Part shown: positions 45,272-54,939 of the stretch, piece by piece
Layout: the number at the start of each line of letters is the position of its first letter
How positions within the stretch are numbered: position 1 is the stretch's first letter
Origin: DASYXT01 sp035934555
GTDB taxonomy: Bacteria; Verrucomicrobiota; Verrucomicrobiia; Limisphaerales; UBA8199
Length of the DNA stretch: 64,000 nt
Assembly (NCBI GenBank): GCA_035934555.1
Contig: DASYXT010000002.1
Coordinates: 62,001-126,000, forward strand
Direction of reading: 5' to 3'
Translations under genes and position numbers: made by a program
The notes under the pieces: generated by a model
The model's database searches: none
Seen by the model: the letters and a program-made list of their open reading frames with translations, nothing else
Told to the model about the DNA's origin: nothing

Positions 45272-46321
45272 ATGATTGCTGAAAGCCGGTTCGGGCCGTT
45301 GCAAACTGTTCCTCCTCAAACCGAAGAAGCCTCTGACCCGGCGTCGGTGCTGGAACGGCTCGCGCCGAAGGTCCTGGCGCTCCGGCAGGAGATCGGGAAA
45401 GTAATTGTCGGGCAGGACGATGTGATTGCGGCGGCGTTATATGCGTTGTTTGCCCGCGGGCATTGTTTGTTGGTCGGCGTGCCCGGGTTGGCCAAGACAC
45501 TGCTAGTCCACAGCCTGGCGCGGGCGTTGGAACTGACGTTCTCGCGTATCCAGTTCACGCCGGACTTGATGCCTTCGGACATCACCGGGACGGAGATTCT
45601 GGAAGAGGACACCAACACCGGGCATCGCCGGTTTGTATTCGCCCGCGGCCCGGTGTTCACGCAAATCCTGCTGGCGGACGAAATCAACCGGACGCCGCCC
45701 AAGACGCAAGCGGCGTTGCTCGAGGCGATGCAGGAAAAGACCGTTACGGTCGCGGGCAAGATTTACCGGTTGGAGGAGCCTTTTATGGTGCTGGCGACGC
45801 AAAATCCAATCGAGCAGGAAGGCACCTACCCACTGCCGGAAGCCCAACTCGACCGGTTCCTGTTCGAGCTGCAACTGGGTTATCCGACCCTGGAACAGGA
45901 GAAACTGGTGGTCGAACAACATTCGTTCGCGCCGCTGGAAAAGATTCGGGCGGTGATGACGCGCGACGAGGTGTTGCAGATGCGCAGCGCGATCTCCGAG
46001 GTGCCGGTGGCGCCCAATGTGATCGACTTTGCGGTGCGCCTGGTGCGGGCGACTCGACCAGCAAGCGAAAGGGAAGCTCCCGAGTATGTGAAGCGCTGGA
46101 TTCGCTGGGGTGCCAGCCCGCGCGCCAGTCAGCAGTTGATTCTGGCCGGACGCGCCCGGGCCGCGTGCGAGGGCAGGTTCAATGTGGCGTGCGAGGACGT
46201 CGCAGCGCTCGCGCCACTGGTGTTGCGGCACCGCCTGGTGCGAAGCTTCCAGGCGGATGCCGAAGGCAAGACCACCGATGACATCGTCGCGGCTTTGCTC
46301 CAGGACGTGCCGCGAGATTGA
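45272..46321 (+). CDS. MoxR-family AAA+ ATPase
   Basis: 349 residues. Walker A GVPGLAKT at about 69-76, Walker B ILLADEINR, sensor 1 in VLATQNPIEQEGTYPLPEAQLDRF, and the lid domain with the arginine-rich GASPRASQQLI motif, all typical of MoxR. These ATPases act as chaperone-like factors for partners with von Willebrand A domains. The gene starts a same-strand series of six genes with gaps of 12 bases or less, ending at 54814, which includes VWA-type proteins as likely partners. Confidence 0.93.
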   Translation: MIAESRFGPLQTVPPQTEEASDPASVLERLAPKVLALRQEIGKVIVGQDDVIAAALYALFARGHCLLVGVPGLAKTLLVHSLARALELTFSRIQFTPDLMPSDITGTEILEEDTNTGHRRFVFARGPVFTQILLADEINRTPPKTQAALLEAMQEKTVTVAGKIYRLEEPFMVLATQNPIEQEGTYPLPEAQLDRFLFELQLGYPTLEQEKLVVEQHSFAPLEKIRAVMTRDEVLQMRSAISEVPVAPNVIDFAVRLVRATRPASEREAPEYVKRWIRWGASPRASQQLILAGRARAACEGRFNVACEDVAALAPLVLRHRLVRSFQADAEGKTTDDIVAALLQDVPRD

Positions 46322-46333
46322 TTTGATTGAGGC

Positions 46334-47251
46334 ATGTCCCGCACGACGCAGACTCTTTCTGAGCGGTTTGACCCGCGCTTGCTGGCTGCGCTGGAAGGGC
46401 TGGATTTCAAAGCCCGCTACGTGATGGAAGGCTTCCTGGCCGGCCGGCATGACAGCCCCTTCCACGGGTTCAGCGTCGAGTTCAGCGATTACCGCAATTA
46501 CCAACCGGGGGACGATTTGCGGCACCTGGACTGGCGGCTGTATGCGCGCAACGACCGGCTCTGCATCAAGCGGTACATGCAGGAGACCAACGCGCGGTTT
46601 TACCTGCTGTGTGACACGAGCGCTTCGATGGCTTATCGCGGCGCCGCGGCCTGGGGGTCCAAGCTCGATTGCGCGAAGGTGCTGTGCGCCGCGTTGACCT
46701 GGTTTCTCCTCAAGCAAAACGATGCGGCGGGCATGGTGAGTTTGAGCGGGCAGGGCGAGATTCCACAGTTCATCCGGCCGTCGCAACGGCCGACGCAGTT
46801 TGGCTTGCTGTTGCGCCACCTGGACGCGCTGGCGCCGGCTGGCGGCGCATGCCTTTCCCGGTTGCTGCAGCAAGCCGCGCGGTTAGTCCACCGGCGCAGC
46901 GTCATCCTGTTTTTCTCCGACCTGCTCGAACCGCACGAGGACGTGGCGCTGGGGCTGAAGCAACTGCGCTTTGACGGCCATGAAGTGCTTGTGTTTCAAG
47001 TGCTGGACCGCGACGAGTTGGAGTTCCCGTTTGCCGAGCCGCGAGTATTTGAGGATTTGGAAACCGGCGCGCGGCGGGTGGTGACGCCCGACCTGGTCCG
47101 CGCCCGGTACCAGGAGCGGTTTCGGGAATTCATGACACCCTATTACGATTTGTTTCAACAACTGGAGATGCCCCACTGCGTCGTGCGGACCGATGAGAAC
47201 CCGTGGGGCGCGCTGGCGCTGTTTCTCAACCGGCGGAAGCGAAAGGGTTGA
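46334..47251 (+). CDS. DUF58 (VWA-like) protein
   Basis: 305 residues. The DUF58 signature SVEFSDYRNYQPGDDLRHLD is followed by WRLYARNDRLCIKRYMQET and a MIDAS-like DTSASM with D94, so it is a VWA-type metal-binding fold. No membrane helix is evident, suggesting a cytoplasmic protein. It lies 12 bases after moxR, and MoxR-DUF58 pairs are widespread. The function of the pair is not settled; roles in complex assembly or cell envelope stress are proposed for relatives. Confidence 0.9.
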   Translation: MSRTTQTLSERFDPRLLAALEGLDFKARYVMEGFLAGRHDSPFHGFSVEFSDYRNYQPGDDLRHLDWRLYARNDRLCIKRYMQETNARFYLLCDTSASMAYRGAAAWGSKLDCAKVLCAALTWFLLKQNDAAGMVSLSGQGEIPQFIRPSQRPTQFGLLLRHLDALAPAGGACLSRLLQQAARLVHRRSVILFFSDLLEPHEDVALGLKQLRFDGHEVLVFQVLDRDELEFPFAEPRVFEDLETGARRVVTPDLVRARYQERFREFMTPYYDLFQQLEMPHCVVRTDENPWGALALFLNRRKRKG

Positions 47252-49282
47252 ATGCCGTTTTCGTTTCTCAATCCGTGGTTTTGGCTGGGAGCGCTGGCCG
47301 TGGCGGCGCCGTTGTGGCTGCATTTGCGCAGGCGCCAGGAAACCCACCTGGTCCGGTTCAGCGCGTTACGTTTCCTGGATGACCTGCCCAGTCCGCGCCG
47401 AGCCCCTTGGCGGCTGCGCCGGTGGCTCTTGTTTCTCCTGCGGGCTTTGGCGGTGTTGTTGATCGTCGCCGGGTTTGCCTGGCCGTATCTTCATTCGGCC
47501 AACACGGTGCCGGTCCGCGAAAGCCGCGTGTATATCCTGGATAACACGTTGAGTTTCCAGGCAGACGAAGGATTTGCGCGCGCGCGCGACAAACTGGTCC
47601 AGGAGCTCGGCGCTGCCGCGCCGGGCATGCAGGTGGCGGTGGTGGAACTGACGTCGGCACCGCGCGTGCTCGTCACCTTCGGCGAAGGTCGGCAAAGCGC
47701 GCTTGATAAACTACGGGCCTTGCAGCCGTCGTTTGAACGCGGTTCGTACCTGCCGGCCTTCCGCCTGGCGAATAATCTGCTGGAGCATTCACTCGGCGAG
47801 CACAAACGCATCATCCTGCTCAGCGATAGCCAGGCCAATCAATGGACGGAAAACGTCAATACGCCTCCATTCCTTAAGGGTGTTGAGGTCGATTTGCCGC
47901 GTGCGCCTGCGCATGCTTTGCCGAATCTCTCGCTATCTGAGCCGCAAGTACAACGCATCTTTCTGGGCGATAAATCCCTCGTCAACCTGACTCTGAAGCT
48001 AACGCATACCGGCCCGGCGCAGACTGCCCGTTTGCTGCTGCGCGCCAATGGCCGCACCATCACAGACCGCGCGGTGAACCTGGAGAAGCAACCCGCAACG
48101 ATGATGCTTCAGGCGCAATGGGAAGCTGACCCGGCCGCGTGGGTGCAGGGGGATGCGACCGTGGCCGGGGTGCCGGATGCCTTGGCGGCGGATAACGTCG
48201 CGTACTTTGCATTACGGCCGGTGCAGGAGGGCAGGGTGGCGCTGCTGGCCGACTCGGCGTATCTGCGGCTGGCACTTTCGCCTGACATCATGCGTGGGCA
48301 ATGGGCGACTCGGGTTTTGGACCCGGCAAACCTGGGGCCGGAAATCGCTGCAGCTCACGAAGAGGATGTGCTCTGCCTCGAGAGCGGCTATCTGCAATCG
48401 GCTGAGGCGCGCAAGCTTCTGCACCGGTATCTCGAACATGGGCGGGGGGTGTTGCTGATCGTGAACCGTGTCACCCCTGCCGCCGACGCCTGCCTGCGCG
48501 ACCTAGGGTTTCAGGTCGAGGGACCCGTCCGAACCGCCCCGGATGAGCCCGACCGCTTCCAGTTCATCTTTTCCAATCATCCCATCTTCCACCCCTTTCT
48601 CTCACCGGATTTCGGCAATCTGATGGATATCCGCATTTGGCAATATGTGCGCCTGCGCGCCCCGCAAGCCATGCCGTTGATTTTTTCGGGAGCCGGCGCG
48701 CCGCTGTTTTTTCAGAGCACCCCGACGACGGGCAAATTGTTCGTGACGGCGTTCGGCTTTGACCGCGACAGTACATCCTGGCCCATTCAGCAAACGTTCA
48801 TCCCGTTTCTGGATCTCACATTGCAGGCGGCGCGTGCGGAAGATCCCACGCCGACGAATTTCGAGCCCGGCGCTCCGGTGATGGTTCACTTGCCTGCCGG
48901 CTCGACCAATCGCGCAGTGGTTTTGCGCTCGGCCACACATGAGCTGGCACGCGTGCCGGTCGCACACGGGCGAGCCGAACTGCGGATGCCCGGCGCGCCG
49001 GGCTGCTATGCAATGTCCTATGATGACAGCGCGCGCGTGGAAAAAACCTTTGTGGTGAACGTGCCTCCCAAGGAATCGGAATTGACCTACGTGGCTGCGC
49101 CCCAGGTGGTCAAACTCTGGCAGGTGGCTCACCCCACGACCCAACCGGCGCCGGCCAAGGGAGGGGAACTCCGACTGGCAGGGGTATTGCAGCAGCGGTT
49201 GTGGTGGTGGATGCTGGTGGGAGGGCTGTTCATGCTGTTCCTGGAAAGCGGGGTCGCAGAGCGCCAGCGGGAGGGTCAATGA
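47252..49282 (+). CDS. BatA-like membrane protein with periplasmic VWA-type domain
   Basis: 676 residues, starting directly after the stop of the DUF58 gene. The N-terminus MPFSFLNPWFWLGALAVAAPLWLHL is the BatA (aerotolerance regulator N-terminal) motif split over two helices (about 5-25 and 50-72). A VWA-like domain opens with VYILDNTLSFQ; the usual DxSxS is DNTLS, so metal binding is uncertain. A final helix (LWWWMLVGGLFMLFL) anchors the C-terminus. It is probably an inner-membrane partner of MoxR. Confidence 0.8.
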   Translation: MPFSFLNPWFWLGALAVAAPLWLHLRRRQETHLVRFSALRFLDDLPSPRRAPWRLRRWLLFLLRALAVLLIVAGFAWPYLHSANTVPVRESRVYILDNTLSFQADEGFARARDKLVQELGAAAPGMQVAVVELTSAPRVLVTFGEGRQSALDKLRALQPSFERGSYLPAFRLANNLLEHSLGEHKRIILLSDSQANQWTENVNTPPFLKGVEVDLPRAPAHALPNLSLSEPQVQRIFLGDKSLVNLTLKLTHTGPAQTARLLLRANGRTITDRAVNLEKQPATMMLQAQWEADPAAWVQGDATVAGVPDALAADNVAYFALRPVQEGRVALLADSAYLRLALSPDIMRGQWATRVLDPANLGPEIAAAHEEDVLCLESGYLQSAEARKLLHRYLEHGRGVLLIVNRVTPAADACLRDLGFQVEGPVRTAPDEPDRFQFIFSNHPIFHPFLSPDFGNLMDIRIWQYVRLRAPQAMPLIFSGAGAPLFFQSTPTTGKLFVTAFGFDRDSTSWPIQQTFIPFLDLTLQAARAEDPTPTNFEPGAPVMVHLPAGSTNRAVVLRSATHELARVPVAHGRAELRMPGAPGCYAMSYDDSARVEKTFVVNVPPKESELTYVAAPQVVKLWQVAHPTTQPAPAKGGELRLAGVLQQRLWWWMLVGGLFMLFLESGVAERQREGQ

Positions 49283-51822
49283 ATTACCGAGGCACAATGG
49301 TCGAGGCGGCGCTGAACCGCGTTGAGTTTCACTGGAAATGGCTGCGCTTGCTGCGTCGCGCTTCGATGCTCGGTATCGGTCTCTGTCTTGGCTTCTGCGC
49401 GGTTGCTTACGGCATTCGTTCAGGCGCGCTCACCGATCGGTCCGTGGCGATTGGGGTTTGGGCCGCCTTGGGCCTGGCAGGAAGTGTGAGCTTATGCGTG
49501 GTGGCGATTCGCATACTGGCTGGAGGAGTGGAGCGGCGTTGGTTGGGGGCCGCGCTCGAACGGATCGACCGCCGCTGGCTGGATCGGCTCAACACGCTCT
49601 TGTTCCTCGAACATCAGCCTGCGGAGCCGCATACACAGGCTTTCGCTCGGCGGATCGCCTCGCAGGCACAGGCCGTCGCCGCCGATGTCCCCGGCCCCTT
49701 GCCATTTGCCGCCAGGAACTCTTTGCTCTGGCTGGTGGGGTTCTTCATCGTCCTGGGGCTGACGCTGCAGTACTACCGGACTGTGGCGCCGTGGGCACGG
49801 CTGGCCACAATCGATTCCGCGCGGCACCCGCGGACGGCCTCCACAACACAGGTCGCCGAGCTGGCGTTGCCAACCAATAGCGTCGAAACCGACCCGCTCT
49901 GGGGCGAGGTGCGCATTACTGAGCCGGGGTCGGATTTGCAAGTGACGAAGGTTGATGTCGTCCCGCTGCAGATCGAGGCGGCCTCGAGCCAGAATTTTCA
50001 GAACATCGGTTGGTTCTCCGCGATCAATGGCGGAGACGAGGTGCCGCATGCGTTACCCGCACCGAGCGAACCGCGGTTTGCGGTGTATCGGCCCACGGTT
50101 TTTCTCGAGGATCTGAATCTCTCGGATTGGGACGTCATGACCTATTACGCCAAGGCCTCCACCGAGAAAAACGGCTCGTATGCGTCACAGGTCTATTTTC
50201 TCGAGGTGCGTCCTTTTCGTGAGGACATGCAGAAACTGCCCGGCGGAGAAAACGGCCAGGCCTACGGCACACTGAATCAACTGACGTCGCTGATCAACCA
50301 CCAGCAACACGTCATCCGCCAGACTTATCAGCACATTGAAAAACCGCCGGCTCAGCCAAATGTGCAGAAGCAGGACCGCGGCAAGCTGGCTGCCGCCGAA
50401 GCGGACCTCGGGGCATCAACCGAGCATTTGCATGCCCAACTCGCCGCGCAATCAAAGGATGAACCGGTTGGTGACGCGCTGGACAATCTCTCCAAAGCCC
50501 AAGATTCGCTTCAAGCCGCCAGCCAGCATCTGGCCGCGGACGAACTACACGAGACTCCCAACCTGGAACGGCGGGCCTTATCGCAATTAGTCGCCGCGCG
50601 GAAACTATTCGGCAAGGCGGTGAGCGATCATCCGGAAGCCTTTCAGCGGAAACAGCAGGCTGAGCCCGACCCGGGTCAGCAGTTAAATCAGATGGCCGAA
50701 TTCAACAACGAAGCGCGGGCCGCGCAGGAATTTGTCGATAAGACGCTCCAGGACCAGCGCCGGTTGCAGCAGGACGCCCAGGCCGCCGCGCGGGACAACT
50801 ACCCTTCTTTGGGGAACCGGCAAGAGGATTTGCAGAAACAATTGCAGAATTTCCAGAGCCAGCATCCCGAGCCTTTCAAAGGTGCGGAAAAGGAATCCAA
50901 CCGCGCGCAGCAGTCCATGAATGGCGCGGCGCAGGCTCTTCAGCAGGGCAGTTCCCAGGCGCCGGACAGCACGGGACAGGCCACTCAAGCGCTCGGACAG
51001 TTCAGCCAGGCACTCCAGCAGCGCACGGCCCAGCAACAATTGGCTGACGCTTACCGACTGAAGCAGATGCTCGATCAGCAGATTCGAACTCTGGACCAGC
51101 GCGCTCAGACCAATTCACAAATGAGCGACGAACAGTTGCAGAAGACGACGCGCGAGGCACGAGATACGGTTAAACAGCTTTCCGACGCCGCCGAACAGGA
51201 CCCGACGCGCAATGCCTTTGGCAAGCCGTTGCACGAGGCCCTCAGCGGGCAGAACCGGATGGACCTGGAAGTGAAGTTGCGTCAACTCCAGCAGGCGCAG
51301 AGCGATGCAGAGAAGCGGCAGGGCTCGGCTGCCGCCCGGGACAAATTGCAGCAACTCAGCGATGCTTTTGACAAGAGCCAGCCGGAATCGATGCGGATGG
51401 CGCGGCAGAACGATGCGCTCAAGCCCGACCAGCAGGGCAGCTTTGCCCAGGGCTTGAGCGAGATGCAGAGTTTGCTGCAACGTTTGCAGGGCAAGGGCTC
51501 CGTTTCGCGTGGGGACCAGGCAAAACAGGGGCAGCAGGCGTTAGCCAATCTGCAGCAGGGCATCCAAAACCGCTTGGGCAAAGACCCGCAGGGCAGGGAG
51601 CTCTTGCAGCACCTTGAGAAACTGCTCGCCAACCCGGATGGCGTCAACCCGGCCGATTTGAAAAGCCTGTTGGGCCAGCTCCAGCGTTTTTCGCAGGAGC
51701 CCTCAACGGCGCTTGCCGAGCAACAGGGCCAGCCTGGGCTGATGCATATTGATCCCGCCAGGTTACCGCCGGCCTACCGCGGCCGCATCCAGCGTTACTT
51801 CGAAAAGCTATCCGAACAATGA
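49279..51822 (+). CDS. DUF4175-like membrane protein with long Gln-rich coiled coil
   Basis: 847 residues from the ATG at 49279, which overlaps the previous stop (ATGA). Three membrane helices lie in the first about 170 residues (around 30-48, 55-80 and 147-166). A beta-rich part of about 150 residues follows. From about 340 to the end the sequence is strongly Gln/Ala/Asp-rich and should form long helices or coiled coils, with many QQ pairs. The helix layout resembles DUF4175 proteins found beside BatA-like genes. The function is unknown; a scaffold at the membrane is plausible. Confidence 0.7.
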   Translation: MNYRGTMVEAALNRVEFHWKWLRLLRRASMLGIGLCLGFCAVAYGIRSGALTDRSVAIGVWAALGLAGSVSLCVVAIRILAGGVERRWLGAALERIDRRWLDRLNTLLFLEHQPAEPHTQAFARRIASQAQAVAADVPGPLPFAARNSLLWLVGFFIVLGLTLQYYRTVAPWARLATIDSARHPRTASTTQVAELALPTNSVETDPLWGEVRITEPGSDLQVTKVDVVPLQIEAASSQNFQNIGWFSAINGGDEVPHALPAPSEPRFAVYRPTVFLEDLNLSDWDVMTYYAKASTEKNGSYASQVYFLEVRPFREDMQKLPGGENGQAYGTLNQLTSLINHQQHVIRQTYQHIEKPPAQPNVQKQDRGKLAAAEADLGASTEHLHAQLAAQSKDEPVGDALDNLSKAQDSLQAASQHLAADELHETPNLERRALSQLVAARKLFGKAVSDHPEAFQRKQQAEPDPGQQLNQMAEFNNEARAAQEFVDKTLQDQRRLQQDAQAAARDNYPSLGNRQEDLQKQLQNFQSQHPEPFKGAEKESNRAQQSMNGAAQALQQGSSQAPDSTGQATQALGQFSQALQQRTAQQQLADAYRLKQMLDQQIRTLDQRAQTNSQMSDEQLQKTTREARDTVKQLSDAAEQDPTRNAFGKPLHEALSGQNRMDLEVKLRQLQQAQSDAEKRQGSAAARDKLQQLSDAFDKSQPESMRMARQNDALKPDQQGSFAQGLSEMQSLLQRLQGKGSVSRGDQAKQGQQALANLQQGIQNRLGKDPQGRELLQHLEKLLANPDGVNPADLKSLLGQLQRFSQEPSTALAEQQGQPGLMHIDPARLPPAYRGRIQRYFEKLSEQ

Positions 51823-54050
51823 CGCTCGCCAGCATTACTTTTGAATTACCGCTGGCATTGCTGGTGTTGCTGCCGGTATTCGGCCTGGTCGGCGCGATCG
51901 CCTGGCGCCAACGCCGGCGCGGCCTGGCGCCTGCGCGCCTTGCGGCACTCAGCGTCTTGCGGCTCGGATGCCTGGTGCCGCTGGTGGTGTTGGCGGCTCG
52001 GCCGGTTTGGGTCGCGACAGGTTTGGCTGCAGCCGGTTCGCGGCCCGTGATGCTGCTGGTTGATCGCAGCGAGAGCATGTCGCTCGCCGATGACAAATTC
52101 GCGCGCTACGACGAAACCCTGCGTTTTCTTAGCTCCCGTCTGCTTCCCGCGCTCAAATCGGCTCACTTGCCGGTGCGCGCGATGGCCTTTGATGAGCGCG
52201 CCGAGGCGGCGGACGGCCAGAAACTCTCGAGTCTGAAGCCAAACGGCAAACGCACGAACCTCGGCGGCGCGATTGCTCAGGCGCTGGACAACTCGACGGA
52301 CACTCCCCTGGCGCTGATTGCGCTGACCGACGGCAGCGCCAACGAGACGCGGGACAACGGGCGCGCCGTGGCGGCGCTGGTCGATGCGCGCGTACCGTTC
52401 ATTGGCGTGGGGTTCGGGAGCGATCAAGGCGTGCGCACGCTGTCGTTGCGGCAGATGACCGCGCCGGCGACCGTCGGGACGCACAGCACTTTCAGCATCG
52501 CCGCCGAGCTGGAGTTGATGAATATCGAGGACCTGCCCGCCTTTGACCTGCTCCTTTACCGTGATGGTGAAGTCGTTCAGAAAAGGAGCGTGACGCCCGG
52601 CAAGGGCTCGCGGACCTGGGTGGAAAACTTTCAGGTCAGCGAAGAGGAAGAGGGCGTCCACAATTACATGGTGCAGGTGTTGCCGCCGAATCTGCCGAGT
52701 CTGAAATGCGTGAACCTGCAGGCCGGCGCCTCCGTGCGGGTGTCAGATGAGAAGGAGCTGCGGGTGCTGTACATCCAGGGCGCGCTGACGTGGGATTACA
52801 AGTTTATCAGCCTGGCGTTGCGCAACGATCCGACGATCAAGCTGACCGGGTTGACGCGCACGTCGCACCAATCCGTGTTCCGGCAGAACGTCGAAAACAC
52901 CGGCGAATTCCTGAATGGCTTTCCCACCACGCTGCGCGAGCTGGCGCCGTTTCGGGCGGTCGTGCTTTCCAATCTTCGCCCGGCGGATTTGACTGCCGCG
53001 CAGCAGGAGCTCCTGGCGCGGTTCTGCGGCGAGTTGGGCGGCGGCGTGCTGATGGTCGGCGGCCCGGCCACGTTCGATGCCTCCTGGCAACACAGCCGGC
53101 TGGAGCAATTATTGCCGGTGGTGTTCTCGCCGGATTCCGGTGTGCGAGGCCTGGACCGGCCCTTCCGATTGCACCTCACGCCCGAGGCGCTGGCCCAGCC
53201 GCTGTTTCAAATCTCTGACAGCCAACCCGCTGCCCAGGTCTGGGCGCAACTGCCGACCTTTTCGCAATATGGCCGCGTCGAGGCCGCCAAGCCCGGCGCG
53301 CAGGTTTGGATGGTGCATCCGACCGACGACGGGCCGCGCGGCCGCCGCATTCTGATGGCGTCGCAACGATACGGCGCCGGCTTATCTGCGGTGCTGACCG
53401 TGCAGAACTTTTGGCGCTGGCGGCTGGCCAAGGACGGCGACTCGCAGCAGTTCGACCGTTTTTGGCGCCAGCTTTTCCGCATGCTCGGCGACGCCGGCCG
53501 CCAGGACGTGGCGATACACCTGGCCGACCAGCAGTTGCAGCCAGGCACGGATGTACAGGTGCTGATTGAACGGCAGCCTAATCCCAAAAACGTGCTGGCG
53601 GCCAACCGCAAGTTCCTGGTGCGGATCGAGAACGGCCGCAAAGAGCTGCTGCAGGAAGAAGCCGTCGAATTGGAGCCGCTGCACCCGGTGCCGATTAAGT
53701 TCCCTGCTGAAAAACCGGACACCTACACCGTGACGGTCACCGACCCGCTGCGCGTCCCGCTCTGCAGCCGGCCGGTCGAAATCCGCGATGTGAACGTGGA
53801 ATTCCAGGACACGGCGCGCAACATGGAGGCGCTGCGACAATGGGCGGGAGTAAGCGATGGCCTCGCGTTCAAGGTCGAGGAATGCCCCGCAGCGGCTGAC
53901 CTCGTGGCGCAGATCAAGACGAAGGTCGAAGAGGTGCGTCGCCGGGCCGAAGTCCGGCACGCGCTGGGCATCAATGGGTGGATGCTCACCTGGGTGTTGG
54001 GTTGCATGGGAGGAGAATGGTTGCTGAGGAAGAGATGGGAACTAACGTAA
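51819..54050 (+). CDS. membrane VWA / glutamine-amidotransferase-like protein
   Basis: 743 residues; the ATG overlaps the previous stop. Two N-terminal helices (about 8-28 and 45-65) precede a VWA domain with an intact MIDAS start DRSESMS (D82), and LTDGSANET further on. Residues about 310-530 resemble the class I glutamine-amidotransferase-like fold seen in such proteins (VLYIQGALTWDYKFI, VVLSNLRPADL, GGGVLMVGG), without an obvious catalytic Cys. A last helix (GWMLTWVLGCMGGEWLL) ends the protein. It is probably the second VWA partner of MoxR in the membrane. Confidence 0.8.
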   Translation: MTLASITFELPLALLVLLPVFGLVGAIAWRQRRRGLAPARLAALSVLRLGCLVPLVVLAARPVWVATGLAAAGSRPVMLLVDRSESMSLADDKFARYDETLRFLSSRLLPALKSAHLPVRAMAFDERAEAADGQKLSSLKPNGKRTNLGGAIAQALDNSTDTPLALIALTDGSANETRDNGRAVAALVDARVPFIGVGFGSDQGVRTLSLRQMTAPATVGTHSTFSIAAELELMNIEDLPAFDLLLYRDGEVVQKRSVTPGKGSRTWVENFQVSEEEEGVHNYMVQVLPPNLPSLKCVNLQAGASVRVSDEKELRVLYIQGALTWDYKFISLALRNDPTIKLTGLTRTSHQSVFRQNVENTGEFLNGFPTTLRELAPFRAVVLSNLRPADLTAAQQELLARFCGELGGGVLMVGGPATFDASWQHSRLEQLLPVVFSPDSGVRGLDRPFRLHLTPEALAQPLFQISDSQPAAQVWAQLPTFSQYGRVEAAKPGAQVWMVHPTDDGPRGRRILMASQRYGAGLSAVLTVQNFWRWRLAKDGDSQQFDRFWRQLFRMLGDAGRQDVAIHLADQQLQPGTDVQVLIERQPNPKNVLAANRKFLVRIENGRKELLQEEAVELEPLHPVPIKFPAEKPDTYTVTVTDPLRVPLCSRPVEIRDVNVEFQDTARNMEALRQWAGVSDGLAFKVEECPAAADLVAQIKTKVEEVRRRAEVRHALGINGWMLTWVLGCMGGEWLLRKRWELT

Positions 54051-54814
54051 TGCCCGGCGAAAAAAATATGAACACTCGAACTGAGCCTGCACGGTTTGGG
54101 GCGCGTCGAGGCTGGTTCGCGCGTGGGCGGTTAAGGTTAAGCGTTTCGGCGTCGGTTGTGGCGCTTTTTCCAGTTCTACTCTTTTCGGCCGCAGCTCTCG
54201 AGGCCCAGACTCCGGTGGATAAGCAAGCGACCTTTTTCATGGGCCGGGTGAAGTATAGCTCCAATGACGGCAATGATTGCGGCGGGGTAGGGGATGATTT
54301 GATGAAACTGGTCTCACAGGTCTCGACCCTGAAGATACAGGAAGAGCGCAAGATACGCCTGACGGACCCGGAATTATTCGAGACACCGTTTCTGTTCATG
54401 AACGGGCACAACGATTTTGTCCTGACAGATGCCGAAATCGCCAACCTGCGGAAATACTTCAGCCACGGCGGTTTTTTTCTCGCGTCAGGCTGCTGTACCA
54501 ACCCGGGTTTTCCCAAAGCCTGGCTGCGGGAGTTCAGCCGCATTTTTCCTAACGAAAAGGTGCAGCCGATTCCCTACGACCACCTCATTTACCGTTGCTT
54601 TTACAAGATAGACCGCATTCGCTGCCTAAATGAGCCGCGCGACATCCAGTTGGAGGGGCTCTTTTATCAGGGCAGCCTCGTGGCCGTGATGTGTGAGGAC
54701 GGTCTGTGCTGCGCGTTCAGCGCCAATAACACCTGCAATGAAGGCAAAGGCATCAGCCCCGAGGACGGCAAAAAGATCGCGTTGAATATCGCGGTCTATG
54801 CTTTGACGCATTAA
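54050..54814 (+). CDS. exported Cys-rich DUF4159 protein
   Basis: 254 residues from the ATG at 54050, which shares one base with the previous stop (TAATG) and has AGGAAGAG upstream; 54068 is an alternative. A hydrophobic segment (VVALFPVLLFSAAAL) acts as signal or anchor. The rest matches DUF4159: FFMGRVKYSSNDGND, FLFMNGHNDFVLTD, LRKYFSHGGFFLAS. It has about nine cysteines in the exported part, including GCC and LCC pairs, so disulphides are likely. It is the last gene of the moxR operon; relatives occur at the end of the same operon in other phyla. Confidence 0.8.
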   Translation: MPGEKNMNTRTEPARFGARRGWFARGRLRLSVSASVVALFPVLLFSAAALEAQTPVDKQATFFMGRVKYSSNDGNDCGGVGDDLMKLVSQVSTLKIQEERKIRLTDPELFETPFLFMNGHNDFVLTDAEIANLRKYFSHGGFFLASGCCTNPGFPKAWLREFSRIFPNEKVQPIPYDHLIYRCFYKIDRIRCLNEPRDIQLEGLFYQGSLVAVMCEDGLCCAFSANNTCNEGKGISPEDGKKIALNIAVYALTH

Positions 54815-54939
54815 GTCACAAGGACTCACACTCGGCCATACAGCGGGTTCCAAACAGCTCCAAACCCGCACGACGGCTTCAGGCGGGTGTGTCCCAACCC
54901 GATGCGCTCTCTAAGATCGCCGTATCAAAAATGCCGCCG

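Noticed and set aside
45503..46873. A 456-codon antisense frame across moxR and DUF58 genes.
   Set aside because: It crosses two well-supported genes and has no recognisable motif.
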